From Zoroaster sp. YZ-2022 (taxonomy: Eukaryota > Echinodermata > Asteroidea > Forcipulatida > Zoroasteridae): a stretch of 64,000 nucleotides of DNA. Both the position numbers and the translations under genes were made by a program. The stretch lies in NCBI GenBank assembly GCA_029582265.1, contig CM055828.1, positions 5,873,402-5,937,401 on the forward strand, written 5' to 3'. The notes beneath the pieces are model-generated. The model was not told where the DNA came from. It worked only from the letters and a program-made list of their open reading frames with translations, and did not search any database. Of the stretch, positions 10,068 through 22,119 are shown one piece after another. Position 1 is the first letter of the stretch. Every line of letters starts with the position of its first letter.

Positions 10068-13000
10068 GAAAAAAATGCACTCCCTTGAAAAGGTACAAGT
10101 TTTCAGGCTAATACCACTTCCTACACAATGGTGTACACAACTGCATAGTGACCGCTTACCAAAATTGTATTCAGGTTTTATCATTAAGACGGCAGAGTCT
10201 TGTAAAAAGAAACTATTAGTCTTTACATGTTACAAATGGCTTCAAGAAGCGATTACTCAGTCTAGTGAGAAATGGGAGGAATGAGATACGACGACGCCAA
10301 GTGAAGCACCATTTAGAAGAATGATCATTTAGAAGCCAGTAATGATGCTGTTAAGAAATACAGTGAGCAAACCGAGAGAAAAAGTCCTTAGCAAATGATG
10401 AATAATCATTTCAGATCAAAGGTTTATGTGTGTAAACTCGATTATTAAACAATTACTGAGAACACTTGAGTTGTAATGACTCTAGTCAATGACTTGACTG
10501 GAGTCGATCAGGCTTATAGTGTCAAAATGGTTGAGGGTATCTAATACATCCCATCACTATTTAGGCATGACATTTATTTATTTCATCCCTGTTAGTAGTC
10601 CGGAAATGGGTTTTATTTTTGATTGAATTACAATTTATTGTTTTGTTCCAGTGGTTTTCAACAAACGGCATTGGCTTGATATACTGTGCAACATTTCTGC
10701 ATCATTTCTGAGGCCAATCCTTTGGACGGGTAAGCAGTAATTTCTCTCCAACTGATCCCCTGCATGTTTCTACATTTTTTTTTGGTAGAGATCAGAGAAT
10801 CGCTATCTACCAGGATTGGATCGACCCATTCTCTGAGGTTCGTACCAGGGCATATTCTCAGGGCTCAGATTTCAAATCTTGCTATAATAATTGTGTGATT
10901 GCGGAGTGAGTATCATGTGTCATCACGTTGCATCGCGTAAACACGTGGTGATCCTTATTAATCAAAAGTACGCAATGCTGAAATTCACACGTTGGTAACT
11001 CACAACAGCTTTTCAAAATGTGCCCCACACGTTGATCAGCGCGTTTTATTCTCGGAACAGGCTCCGTAAACAATTTGTGTAAATTTAGGTACCGATGCCC
11101 TTGCATGTATTTCAAAGAGTTGGCCATTTTAAGTCATTCTGAAAGGTCAATCACTAACACTGAAGATCCTTCTCTGTAGGGTGGACACTAACAGTAGGAG
11201 ATCTGTGCTTGCTAACACAAGGGAGTTGTTACAACTCCCTGTGAACCCCTGGAAAATTATAGATCCTTTTTATACCATTTGTATCTGGTGGGGGAGGGGG
11301 GGGGGGGGCGCCTTTATGCTCTGAATAATACATGTAGATACCTCATCCAGATTTGTTGTTTTGTAACATTTCCAGACTGGTAATTTCCCAAATCTAGGGG
11401 ATTTACTCTGATGTGGTTCCTGATGTGGAGCTTATGTTAGAATCTACTGGATTGTACCAGGTCTTACCCCACTTCACCACCTTGCAGAGATTTCATGATG
11501 TATCATTTGCTCTTTAAACCCCACACCTAATCCCTTCAAATTGTTTGTCAATACCCATTGAAACCCCTTTGAAAAGTTCTGAAAGGGTCACCGCGGATTA
11601 AAGATAAGCCACAGTTGCCAGGGATGGGTGCATTCTCTTCTTTGGTAGCTTGTTGTGGAGGTCACTGGCTTTTTACTGGAAGTGAACTGTCAACAGTTAA
11701 TATACATGTACATGTAGGAGCAGGAGGATTATTAGAGAGGTACTAGTCATTATTTAGGCTAAGGACTCAATAAAGGATCCTCATTTATGCCTGCCTTGTG
11801 AGAGGTATAATGTGACTGGCTCTGGCAAAACCCTAAACTTGGACCCAATTTTCAAAAGTGACCTCCCAAATTTATTGAGAAAATGAACAATGTTCCCAAC
11901 AACGTTTCAGGATTTTTCTTTTTCCATCAAACTCTAGAGAAAATGCTCTATATGGTGACATGAAAACTGGTCCCTGGGGTCAGTTTTTGACCTTTTCATG
12001 GCTGTTACGCATTATGGTAAATGCCGAGAAGTTTCAGGTTTTGCTAGAGTGGCTCACATAATGTACTTGTACATGTGGTGTTATTGTTGGTGCCGACTGA
12101 TGTAAAGGAGGGGTGGGGGGGGTGTGGTCTATCCAGGTCTTGATTTGGTTGTATTGATTTCCTTGGTGATAGTGTTTGTGCAAAGCATTGGGGGTTGGGG
12201 GGGGGGGTGGGGATCGTGCTTTCCTTTCATCATCATGCATGTAATTGGATTTTACATATTACACATTATCATCGGAATGTGCCCCCTCTTTGCCTTGTTT
12301 CCACCTGTTTTGCCACCTGGGCTCTGCAGTTTGGCAGTATAAGCATGACCAATGTTTAACCCTGGTGACAGGATAACGGGTGGCTAAGTAGGCATAATTA
12401 ATCACCCTCATGAGGAGGATCCCAACACCTGAGCTTCCCATCAAGATTCTTGGACCAAGAGGGAGGGGTGGGGGTGAGGGGCCTCAAAACAGGGCATGTG
12501 CACTCCCCTGAATGATTAACAAGTATTTTTACCCTATGTTTTCACATGTGCCCATTTGTTTGGCTGTACACCCCCTTTTTGCCCCACCCCTTTTTTGACA
12601 CCATTACCCTGGATCTCAGTGGATCTACACGTACACAATCTTGTGTGTATGTAATGCTAATTTCAAATAGCAAATCTTGAATTTTGTGTAGCATACCTTT
12701 GCTATGCGATGCAAGCGAAATTGGTTCATTAACTGGCAAAACCGATTGAATGGTTTTGAAAGGTAAAAAGTACTATTCAGGGAATGTAATGGTTTTGTGT
12801 GCTGAATGCATGCAATTGTACATAGTACAGTTTTCTGCTCAGTTGTCCCACCTTTCAAAAACTGATAGCTGTCTGGTCAGCAATTTCTTTTTGTTTAAAG
12901 TCCTCAAATAAGAAAAATTTAATACAAAAAGTTAATATGCTGTAGATATTTATGGAGATTTCACATTGTGGAGTCTTCACATTTCACATTTTGTCAATTA

Positions 13001-13886
13001 CCAATTTAATCTATGTCAATATTTTGAGAGTGACATGTGAGAGATAATATTAACTCAACCCCACCCTTTGAGACCGATCATCAGATGAGATCAGTCCATT
13101 TCTCCTAGGCTATTTAGGTGTATCGTAACCGTGTCCGGACATCCCGAGATCACATATCAATGATTTATATTGGCTTTATTACATCTACAGTAGGGTTCAT
13201 TCACATGGCTGGACTTGAAAGCAGTTTGAGATTGAAGCTTGAGATGAAAACATTATCTAACAAATCTAGTGCGCTGTCACAGTCAACTGAATGATACTGA
13301 ATGATATGAATACAAGCACATACATGTATCATGTAAATCATGAACTACATGTACATATATTTGATATTCTTATATTTGATCAATGAGAAATTATTGATAG
13401 ATTATTGATAACGTGAGCTTTGTCACTCAGCAGTAATTGCTACTCTATATTTCCTTACCTTGGGGGCATTCTTGCCCTGATCAGCAATTCACATGTCATG
13501 TATTGTTTCCATGGTTATATGAATTAATGTGGAAATCCCTGGGTAGTAATTTATCTTAAAGGACTTAGCTCTTTAATATTATAACTTTGTTGATGGAAAG
13601 TGGATGTATTTACAATGAGCAGCTACAAGACCGAAACTGTCATTACCCGGTTCCATTTTTCGGTTCCAATTACCTGTAAACGACTTTTTAAAATTTGGAC
13701 TTGACATTTGAGCGGAGTGAACATAAATCTGTGACTCTTGAACAATATAATGTTTACACTTTTACAGACAATTATCTTTAAATTCAAGAGATTACGCTCC
13801 AATAAAGCCTTTGTAGTATTTTACGGACATTTGCCATCCATTTTTCTCCAACTGTTTGAGATACATCGTATCCAATCATGACGACT
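10068..13886. other. Long non-coding stretch with G-rich runs
   Basis: No exon is supported. A run of 13 Gs lies at 11296-11308, and further G-rich tracts lie at about 12104-12122 and 12190-12212. The dispersed block AGCAAATCTTGAATTTTGTG at about 12668-12688 belongs to the repeat also seen near 1.3, 48.4 and 61.8 kb. The rest shows no family I recognise. Confidence 0.5.
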
Positions 13887-13965
13887 GGTTGAGGTTGAGG
13901 TTGAGGTTGAGGTTGAGGAGGTTGAGGAGGGGAGGTGGAGGGGAGGGGGAGGTTGAGGTTGAGGT

Positions 13966-14032
<67 letters not shown>

Positions 14033-14109
14033 GGGGGGAGGGTTGAGGGGGGGGGAGGGTTGAGGGGAATTCCCCTACCTTCCCCTACCCCTACCTTCCC
14101 CTACCCCTG
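13887..14109 (+). repeat. (GGTTGA)n / (GGGTTGA)n array with inverted C-rich flank
   Basis: The array starts with GGTTGA hexamers, passes through a GGAGG-rich patch, and continues as GGGTTGA heptamers to about 14064. It then turns abruptly into C-rich CCCCTACC/TTCCCCTACC units (14070-14109), so the strand bias of G reverses. The G-rich strand could form G-quadruplexes (inference). Confidence 0.9.
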
Positions 14110-14256
14110 GACTTCCCTGGCTTTGCTTAGAGGTGCAAACTACATGTATCCATTTGTTATCATAAATTGTTCCCCAGAGCAATAATGGTGGCACCAGCCC
14201 TCAACATTTAGGGGAAAAATCAGGGCAAGATACATGTAGCAATTACATGCAGGGAG

Positions 14257-14407
14257 GAAAACCCTCAGTCATCATGCATGTTAACTTACCATATAGATAA
14301 TTAGTACATGTGTGGCTTGTGTGCCCTGTTTTTTTGGCATGATTCCCCATCTCTTGGCGAGTGGCCTCCTTCTGGGAGTTATTGCTCATCAAGGGCAAAT
14401 ACAAGTT
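14257..14407 (+). repeat. Direct repeat of about 140 bp, copy 1
   Basis: This segment is nearly identical to 16396-16535, about 2.1 kb away in direct orientation: both contain AAACCCTCAGTCATCATGC, AGATAATTAGTACATGTGTG and CCCATCTCTTGGCGAGTGGC. This copy has four extra bases (TTCT) after GTGGCCTCC. High identity implies a recent event or an unrecognised mobile element. Confidence 0.9.
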
Positions 14408-14409
14408 GG

Positions 14410-16058
14410 ATGTACAGTGGTACATGTATGTACATCAATTTATGTACGGAATATATACTAATCTCATCATCAGTGACTGCTGGATTATGAGACATGCAGA
14501 CACAAAACCGGTTTTGATGTGTAATAAATGAGGGGATAATTCCGCAGTGTGGCTGACCTACTTTCTGCGATCTCCTTAAACAGCTCCCCTGTCATGTGGA
14601 GAAACAGCCTGCGATGTTGAGAACTTCATCATTGTTATATTTTATTGGAATGAAGGACTGCATTAAAATGAGGCAGTGTAAATAGACTGCAGGGTATGAT
14701 AGGAACCCGGGTGCTGTGTAGAGGAGCTGTTAATGTGTTCATAATTGATATTGATGACGTACGTTCATAAATGCCCAAGACAGTTAAGACAATCTGATTG
14801 GATGAAACATGATCATGTGGGAGATACAATAACCTATGTACTACAGCTCTCGTAAGTAGATTTACATGTATGCGCGTTAACCGTCAGCTGTTATTAGGCA
14901 CGCGACGCTCGATTGAACCAATCAGAGTGTACGAGGACTCATCACAGTTTACATTAGCATTTCATCTGATACCGGCTACCACTAATGACCGGTACATTGA
15001 CTGTGGTACATAAGAGGTGGTATATTGTACATGCCGAATGGATGGTTTCGCAGGAAATATTTGGGCCTATGAGTTGGTATGGTATTGTGAAGAAAAAACC
15101 TTAAACACAACCTCTCCATACACTCGTCCCCTTCATCTGACCATATACACATATTGTCCTCGCACCAATTGAATAAACAGGTGTGACCTTTTTCCAGATG
15201 GCAGGGCCATAGGTCCTAGCAATGATATGATGAAGATCCTAGCAATTAGAGTCTAATATTATTCTATTTTAATGAAAGTAACTGTTATTACATGTAACTG
15301 TCTAATTGCGATACCTGTCAAAGAGGGTTGAAGGCCTTCACAAGTTGATAAAAACATGTGTGATGGTCATCCAGGTTGAAAATGCTATACAATATCCACT
15401 ATCCACGGAAGCTTTTTCAAAAAGTGCGGTTTGTTTTGATGATTTGTGGTTTGTTTTGATGAAGTTGGTAACCACTGCTGGATTATGGGGAGGCATCTGA
15501 GACATTTTTATTGATGTGCACGTAAATTTACCATACTTTTTTTGGGGTGCCTCCCTTTTTTTTTTTGACAGACCGTGGATCCACCGTTGTACTTTCAGGC
15601 ACAGGTAGATGTTCCAGAAACCCCTCCCCCCTACCCCTGGTGATGCACATGAAGTGTATCATTATATTACAGGGTAAATTGGAGTAAAAACATCAGTGAT
15701 GCGTAACTGGATGGATTAAATGACAAACAAAATCCAGAAACGACTCATGCTCAAAGATTTTATTAACACATGCCTGGCAGGAGAATCATTTCGTAAAAGA
15801 GATACTGTTGTGAAATTTCATTACACGTATAATCACTTCAACGAGACATCACCGATATCGGAGAGGGATCATGGCAAATGGTCGTCAGGGGAAGGTTTCT
15901 TGTCTTCTAGATGTGTCAAGTTTGATTCCATTATCGATGACATGACGTCTTAGACGGATCCTGGGGTTTCTGTTTGGTGGATAAGGCCAGTACACGCACT
16001 GTTGGTTAAATGCCTGTAAATGCAGTCACCATTTTATAAGAATCAAGATATATGTATA
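14410..16058. other. Non-coding stretch, nothing recognised
   Basis: Contains a short tandem duplication GGTTTGTTTTGATGA at about 15428-15463. A 77-codon open frame at 15720-15953 has no recognisable domain. Confidence 0.45.
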
Positions 16059-16312
16059 GAAACCAACCTGTGAAAGTTTCAGCTTATTCCATTTTGTTGT
16101 GTGAAAATGCATTCAAGATTGTTCTTTAATGTATTCATACCAATGTGGAGTCTTGCAGATGATAACATTTTTTGAAATGATTTCACTAACATGATAGCGC
16201 CTCAGATAGATATAATTATGTCACCGGATGTGTGATACCATTATCAACTTTACACAAAATAAGTTTTGAAGTATCTATGGTCATTTACGTTTACAATATT
16301 ACCAATAGAGTA
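16059..16312 (+). repeat. Dispersed family G copy
   Basis: Carries AACCAACCTGTGAAAGTTTC, GTGAAAATGCATTCA, GATAGCGCCTCAGA and GTGATACCATTATCAACTTT in family order. This is one of the longer copies and defines the left block of the family. Confidence 0.75.
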
Positions 16313-16395
16313 TAAGGGCTTTAAATCATGGATGCATTACCAGATCTAGGGGAGTGGGAGGGGAAAGGAGGGGGGGAGGTAAGTACCTCCATTAG

Positions 16396-16535
16396 AAAAC
16401 CCTCAGTCATCATGCGTGTTAACTTACCACATAGATAATTAGTACATGTGTGGCTTGTGTGCCCTGTTTTTTTGGCATGATTCCCCATCTCTTGGCGAGT
16501 GGCCTCCTGGGAGTTATTGCTCATCAAGGGTAATA
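16396..16535 (+). repeat. Direct repeat of about 140 bp, copy 2
   Basis: Partner of 14257-14407 (see shared landmarks there). The similarity ends abruptly on both sides, near AGAAAACCCTCAG at the left and CATCAAGGG at the right. Confidence 0.9.
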
Positions 16536-16819
16536 TAAGATGTCAACACGGATTACCAATGTTCTTTGGATGTTCCCGGATGCATGACATTAAATGTAAG
16601 TCATGTGTTTCTCCGCTTGAATGCTCAAGATCATCTCAGAGTAACGAAATCCTCTTCTTAAGCAAATTTAAGGGGAACATGTGATGCCATAATCTTGGCT
16701 AAAATAGTAATTACTGTTGTGACAATCAAGGACATTTTGTACGTAAACTACATCGTCATTTCAAACCTCATCGATAGTGCAGTTTATATGTACTTAAAAT
16801 TGTATTTATGTATCTTAGG
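16536..16819. other. Non-coding stretch, nothing recognised
   Basis: No landmark was recognised between the direct repeat and the family A element. Confidence 0.45.
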
Positions 16820-17090
16820 CCTTGTGGAGGATTTGAGGATTGAGGTTATAAGGCATACTTCCCTTTCCATGGTACATGTACATCCATGGTTGTTGTTGTG
16901 ATTGCAAGGTCAGTGCTTGGGTCAGTGGACACTGTTTATTGCTCCATGCATGCAGGGAGGGTCCCTGGCCATGTACATGCATCACAGATTAGAAACACAT
17001 GTGTGCATACATGTCATGTGCTTGCTTTACTACAGAAGGATTTTGGAGGATTCAGGTTATGTGTAAGCAAGTGGGCCTAGGGAGTTAGGG
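16820..17090 (+). mobile_element. Family A MITE, left end truncated
   Basis: The right end is intact (GGGCCTAGGGAGTTAGGG followed by TTAA at 17091-17094). The core GATTGCAAGGTCAGTGCTTG and GGGTCCCTGGCCATGTACAT matches the other copies. The left CCCTAAC terminus and first subterminal block are missing; similarity begins near GGAGGATTTGAGGATTGAGG. Confidence 0.85.
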
Positions 17091-17212
17091 TTAAGCATTT
17101 TTGGCTATGGCTATTGGCTGCAGTGGCAATGCTGAAGTATTGGAAGAAACCGAGCAGTTATCTAGCCAAAGCTGGAGACAAAGCCGTTGTTTTGGACGCA
17201 GCATTATTTTAA
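17091..17212 (+). repeat. Shared repeat fragment (family F), copy 1
   Basis: TAAGCATTTTTGGCTA, GGCTGCAGTGGCAATGCTG and GGAAGAAACC recur at about 39709-39815, where they sit as an insertion in a duplicated region. The family A element ends exactly where this fragment begins. Confidence 0.7.
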
Positions 17213-17294
17213 ATCTCTAACTGAATGGAAGGCTGTCACAGATAAACAAAATTATGAAAAGAAAAGACTGGCCAGACCCCTGTAAACAAGATAA

Positions 17295-17512
17295 GATATA
17301 GAACGGGTAATTCAAAAGTAACCAGATGGGTGAATTGTAATTGAAATTTGCTTGGTGTAAAGCTTATGATGCTATCATGTTCTCTAGAAATATTACAAGG
17401 AGCTGTCACTTTTAAGAAAAGTGTGATGATATCCAGTCAAATTTAAACTTTAAATTTTCTATATTTTCCTGTTAACAACAGAATTACCTGAAACTTTCAC
17501 AAGTTGTTTGTT
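17295..17512 (-). repeat. Dispersed family G copy, inverted
   Basis: Minus-strand landmarks run in family order: AACTTGTGAAAGTTTCAGG, a block ending in AAAAGTGACAGCTCC, then GATAGCATCATAAGC and, at the far end, TTTTGAATTACCC. This copy carries the AAAAGTGACAGC block missing from several others. Confidence 0.7.
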
Positions 17513-17529
17513 GTAATCCAGAACACCAT

Positions 17530-17875
17530 GTCTGAGAGTAAGACTGAGACTGAAATCTGGACGTTGGAGACCGAGACCTAGACCATTTCCTTGGTCTCAG
17601 TATTTGAGACCAGCAAAACTTTGAGATCCCATTGATCTGAGACCGAGACGAGACCAATACCATAGGGAATCGAGACTGAGAGGGAGACAGAGATGTACAC
17701 AACATTTGTTGGCTCGAGACCTACAACTTTGGCTGACACAACATCAGACCCCATTGGTCTGAGACCGAGACGAGACCAAGACCGTAGAGAATCGAGACTG
17801 AGACGGAGACCAAGACCTACAAAAAGTGGTCTCAAGTCCTACAACTCTGACTGACACAATATCAGGTGTGGTTCG
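17530..17875. repeat. GAGAC-rich tandem duplication, period about 122 bp
   Basis: Two units share ATTG(A/G)TCTGAGACCGAGAC, GAATCGAGACTGAGA and CCTACAACT(T/C)TG blocks, starting at about 17631 and 17753. The interior is dense in GAGAC and CGAGAC. A looser GAGTC-rich region lies at 26770-27185. Overlapping minus-strand frames of 60-85 codons exist only because of the duplication. Confidence 0.8.
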
Positions 17876-18543
17876 AATAAGTAGAAGCCAGGTTTTGAAA
17901 TATGAATTCATATAAATGTATGACTCCATGACACTGCAGTAATAAAACTGAACTTATTCAGCAGTAACAAATTCATTGATAATTGACATATTTAGCTTCT
18001 ATTTGTATAAATATCATCCATTGAAGATTCTCTCCCCCATTGTTTCCCTCTCCGGATCAAACCGTGAGTCCACAAGAAAAAATGTCATTCGTTCTTTTCT
18101 TGTATCATCTGTCTTTCTTCAGCAGTTTCCGGCTTGTACATGTACATTGCTTGCTTCTGAGCACAATGGTCACTTGTGTAATTTGTATGATGAAATAGTA
18201 GTGATAATATTATCTGTGGGAAAAACCACGTTGGCAGTTCTTTTGCAGTGTCTGTACAGACGATTGACAATTTCTTCATGAGAAAATGTGAAGCATTCGA
18301 TAAGCTGAATTCACTACAGTTTTTTCAGTGTATTGCTCACTCTGAGAAATTTATATTGAGCTTTATTTAATCAAATTAGATTTTGTTGTATTATTTTGTT
18401 TTAAGATGATTATTTTAAAAACAGTTATGCAGAATTGTATTGTTGTCCCATTGATTCTATTATACACTGTGGTATACTTTGAGAGAACTCCTTCATGAAA
18501 CCATTTTAATAAATTAGATTTTTTACCTATAAATTTAACAAAC
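17876..18543. other. Non-coding stretch, nothing recognised
   Basis: A 101-codon frame at 17976-18281 is opposed by a 64-codon minus-strand frame; neither has a recognisable domain. Confidence 0.45.
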
Positions 18544-18547
18544 TTAA

Positions 18548-18854
18548 CCCTCCTACTATAGCTGCGCTGTAGTGGCAAGTAGCTATAGAGGTCAAAATCA
18601 ATCAACTGACTGTTTTGACTGTTGACCCAAATGTGCACACAGGGTCATTTTTGACTTGTTTTTACTGTCATTTTGACCACCTTCAACAATACCAGACAAT
18701 GCTTTTACCAGTCAAAAACACCTACTCATTTTGACCTGTAAATGTACTTACTACACGTAAGGTTTGACAGTGCCCGACTTTTAAGTGCACTAGATATACC
18801 TTGGCAAGTATATCAACATTTTGACTAATTTTGACCCTTGCAGTCATAGAAGGG
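18548..18854 (+). mobile_element. Family D MITE, complete, 307 bp, TTAA-flanked
   Basis: TTAA at 18544-18547 and 18855-18858 flank termini CCCTCCTACTATAG and (right end) CATAGAAGGG. The interior is filled with (A/T)TTTTGAC(C/T) and GTCAAAA words on both strands, giving it internal complementarity. Copies at 42206-42880 and 58271-58630 share the core GACAATGCTTTTACCAGTC and TTTTGACCTGTAAATGTAC, each broken by a different younger insertion. No coding capacity. TTAA duplication suggests piggyBac or Kolobok mobilisation (inference). Confidence 0.9.
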
Positions 18855-19100
18855 TTAACTAATATAATTTAATATTATCAAATAATCCACAAAGGAAACT
18901 GACTTGGTTCATAAATAATTTTGGAGTGATTAAAGACAATTTGAAGAAAAAAATAATTGATGTGCTAGGGTGTGCTATGGTATCCACTGTCCTAGGTTTT
19001 GTTGCCCATCATCAAATGAGACAAAATAGGTTAACTGCATAAAAACAGAAATGAGATGGAGTTGGATAAAAGTACGGAATTGGTTATGTTTGGTATGCTT

Positions 19101-19512
19101 AGGCCAAAAAAAAAAGTCTCCAATTTCTGGTCATCGGTTGGCTTCAAAATCGGTGCGGTGACACATGTTTTTTTTTCTTTTTTTTTTTTCTTTTTTCTTT
19201 CGGCCATCTTTCTTTTTTTTTTGCCAACAGGGAAATACGATACATTGTATGTGCCAGGACAGAATTTCCCATACACTAAAGTATGGTAGCTAAGAGAGGC
19301 CTCACAAATTGGGCAAACGTTCATACCCCTATGTGAAAAAGTCATTTAAAACACAGTACATTAGAATTCCAATGGATCCAGCAATTTTGGCTGCAATTGA
19401 ACATTGTTTCATGGCCAAAAAAAAAATTAAAAAAAAATAAAAAATGCCAACCTGTGGGTCTGAGGCGACACGCGCGCGACGACCAGAAACCGGAGACTTT
19501 TTGTTTTGGCCT
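19101..19512 (+). mobile_element. Family E MITE with GGCCAAAA inverted termini
   Basis: The left end AGGCCAAAAAAAAAAGTCTC continues with CAATTTCTGGTC. The right end, read inverted, is AGGCCAAAACAAAAAGTCTC followed by CGGTTTCTGGTC. This gives a terminal inverted repeat of about 32 bp. The interior holds T-rich and A-rich runs (19168-19223, 19419-19443) and a CpG-rich CGACACGCGCGCGACGACC. A partial copy lies at 44449-44560 and a larger element with similar ends at 46975-47672. Confidence 0.85.
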
Positions 19513-19577
19513 CACTCTCTTTCACAAGACGCTCATAATATGAGCATCTATAATATATGCTACACGTACAACAAATC

Positions 19578-19848
19578 TATGAAGTTCCAGCTTATTGCAT
19601 TGTTTCATTAACAAAATAATAGTGAAAATGCATTCAGATTGTTTGTATTAATTCTTATGTGGCATTAGGAAAGAGTCCTCTTTCCTAAATTTGAATGGGA
19701 AATTATTTCACTTTCCTTCAAATTCAACAATTTTTGTGTTTGTTTTAATTACCAATTCTGTACCTTACGTGTACCTTTAAGCTTTGTACATTATTTTTGA
19801 ATTACCAGTTTTGTACCTTACATGTACCTTTAAGATTGAGCATAATAA
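19578..19848 (+). repeat. Dispersed family G copy with internal deletion
   Basis: Has GTGAAAATGCATTCAGATTG, AGGAAAGAGTCCTCTTTCC and AATTACCAATTCTGTACC, but lacks the GATTGATACCATCATC block. The final ACCTTACGTGTACCTTTAA unit is tandemly duplicated (about 19761-19833). Confidence 0.7.
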
Positions 19849-19850
19849 TC

Positions 19851-20908
19851 CATATGAATCAGTACATAGTACATACAGGTATGTATGTAACATCTGTCCC
19901 TGAATACAATTGAGTTAGCGCTTGTAACCATACAGCCAACTTAATTAACAGCCTTGTTGTATTAAGTGGGATACCATCATAAGAGGCTGCAGTAATGAAT
20001 TTGGTGTTCATGTATTTACTTTTCCTGAGGGCGTACACCAATTGGGTGAACGATAATAGGCAGGCTCTAAGTGGAAGATTATCAGGAGGGGGGGCGGGGG
20101 ATCTTGGCCATTCCAGTCGACCAAAACAGAGCTTGAGGTGGCAAGGTGATTCTGAATTTAATTCTAAGCATAAAAATTGCATTATTCAGTAAGAGGGGAT
20201 AGGGTTTGAATTATACAAAGAGATGGTGATGTTTTAGGTCATAGATCCACCCAATTTAGACAACATGTACTTTGTAGAAATACTACTCATGCTCAATGGT
20301 TCATGTAAGGGAGATGTATACAAAGGTATACATAGGAAAAGGTAAATGATATTTGAAAGGAGATGGGTGAGAGGATGGGACGCAGCAGTGAACATATCCA
20401 GTTTGTATACAAATTGCTTTATCTAATCATTCAAGCGCTTGAACTTAGGCGACATCACTACATGCGTTTGCAAAATGGACATTGTGAAATGCCCCAATCT
20501 TGGAACTTAAATGCATTTTCAACAATAGAGGGCTGTGCTGCATGCACGAAGCTGAGAGTGTTAGGCTGTCATTGCCGAAGAGGTGCACAGTTTACACTGT
20601 GTAATACTAACAGGTTCATTGACACACAAACATCTGTGAACTGAAATACGTTATCTGTGTCAAGGTCTTCAAAGACTTCGTCCTCGGATCAGTTGACATC
20701 TTCTGAGTGTGGTAGCTATTTAGCTCTAATATGCATCTGTATCCATAAGCCTACAGTATAACTTGTGTAGATATGTCTGTGCTCATGTACATTGGATACC
20801 GTACACTGTGGATTCACATAACAACTTTGTGTGTATCATAGTATAAGGCAGCAATACTCCAGGGTGTCCTTTGGACACCCTCTTCTACAAGTAGATTCCA
20901 TGTTTTAC
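19851..20908. other. Non-coding stretch with one small hairpin
   Basis: AGGGTGTCC, three bases, then its exact complement form a perfect 9-bp hairpin at about 20862-20882. Open frames up to 107 codons (19859-20182, minus) have no recognisable domain and overlap others. Confidence 0.45.
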
Positions 20909-21100
20909 TTGTAATAATAATAATAATAATAATGTGTGGATTTATATAGCGCACGTGTCCACCAACTAAGTGGTGCTCAAGGCGCATTATATTATTATCC
21001 CTGCTCATAAGGCTCATAAGGCTCATAAATCATTCCTGAAACCATCTCAGCTCCCTGGGGAGTATACAGCTCAATTGCTGCCATTTCTAGCGCATATAGA
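20909..21100 (-). mobile_element. SINE S1, 5' truncated, inverted
   Basis: The (AAT)n tail at about 20911-20933, then minus-strand GTGCGCTATATAAATCC, GCGCCTTGAGCACC, ATGATTTATGAGCC and GGCAGCAATTGAGC, match the 3' half of the S1 copy at 2414-2744. The CTCATAAGG unit is repeated three times (about 21004-21027). The tRNA head is absent. Confidence 0.85.
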
Positions 21101-21239
21101 GGACAAAAACAATTCAATGGATATTTGATATTATCAAATTTAAAACACAGAGTAAGTTTCATAAAAACAAAACAATGATGGCAACTTTTTTTAAATTCAA
21201 ACTTGTTCACATAATTCTGTTTTTTTCCCTCCAAGAAGA

Positions 21240-21310
21240 AAGCACTTCAGACAATAATTTCTCAGGATGATTGATACTTTAACCCAAGTATGTTTTACAT
21301 GTATGACAAC
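21240..21310 (+). repeat. Dispersed family G fragment
   Basis: AAAGCACTTCAGACAATAAT followed by CAGGATGATTGATACTTT and CCAAGTATGTTTTACA match the central and right blocks of the family. Confidence 0.55.
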
Positions 21311-21499
21311 CTGTGATCATTTGTGATCTGCTCTCACAAAATAGGAGTAAAGCCGTAATTTTCCAAAATTGAGATTTTTGTATTTTTATGTAATTATTAT
21401 GTACTATTTTAAATTTTTTGGGAATTATGTAGAAAAATGGTTTCCCGTTGGTACCAAACACTCAGGGGTACACTTAAATCAGTGAAACGTCCGTACTAG

Positions 21500-22119
21500 C
21501 GAGTTCACGGCTCATATTGTGGGAGCAAGTCACATTTATGCTTTTCATAGAATACCAATGTTGTGCTCTCTCTTTAGCTTTGGTTTTTATATCCGGCAGC
21601 TTAGATGTTAAATATCATCTCACACTTGGGAGCACCTCAAGTATATTCTGTAATATAGAAAATGCCGATATAATTCATTCATTATTTGATACTTTCTGTA
21701 AATCATATGTTAAGCGTGCGTGGAAATTGAGATCCGATATTATTCGGACTACAATGTAAATAATCTCTTCTTGCATACTTCGTTGCTGTAATTTTGTTTA
21801 TATATATGTTTTATATTTTTACTATATTTTCTAGAACTCATTTTAAATCAACTTGGGTTCCAATGGTCATTGATAGCTATATGATTGATGGTACACCCTC
21901 AGATTTGGTGTCGCGCGTGCATCCCTTGTTCTGGACAACACCTACATGTACGACGTCAAAACTGAGAGTGTATCATCACACATTTTTGTATCTTGTTAAT
22001 TTGCTTTTAAATGTGTTTTGTATTATTTATGTGTATGTGTGTCGGACGCACCGCCTTTTGGCCGAGTGCCACTGTTGTAAAAGTGTAAGTCCAAATAAAT
22101 AAATAAATAAATAAATAAT
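21500..22119 (+). mobile_element. Probable LINE 3' end with (AAAT)n tail
   Basis: The segment ends in AAGTCCAAATAAATAAATAA with about six AAAT units (22093-22119), a common tail of non-LTR retrotransposons. An open frame of 80 codons (21517-21759) ends before the 3' region and may be the end of a reverse-transcriptase ORF, but I see no catalytic motif. The 5' boundary is a guess. Confidence 0.5.

Noticed and set aside
13887..14064. Interstitial telomere array
   Set aside because: The unit is GGTTGA/GGGTTGA, not TTAGGG, and changes length within the array.
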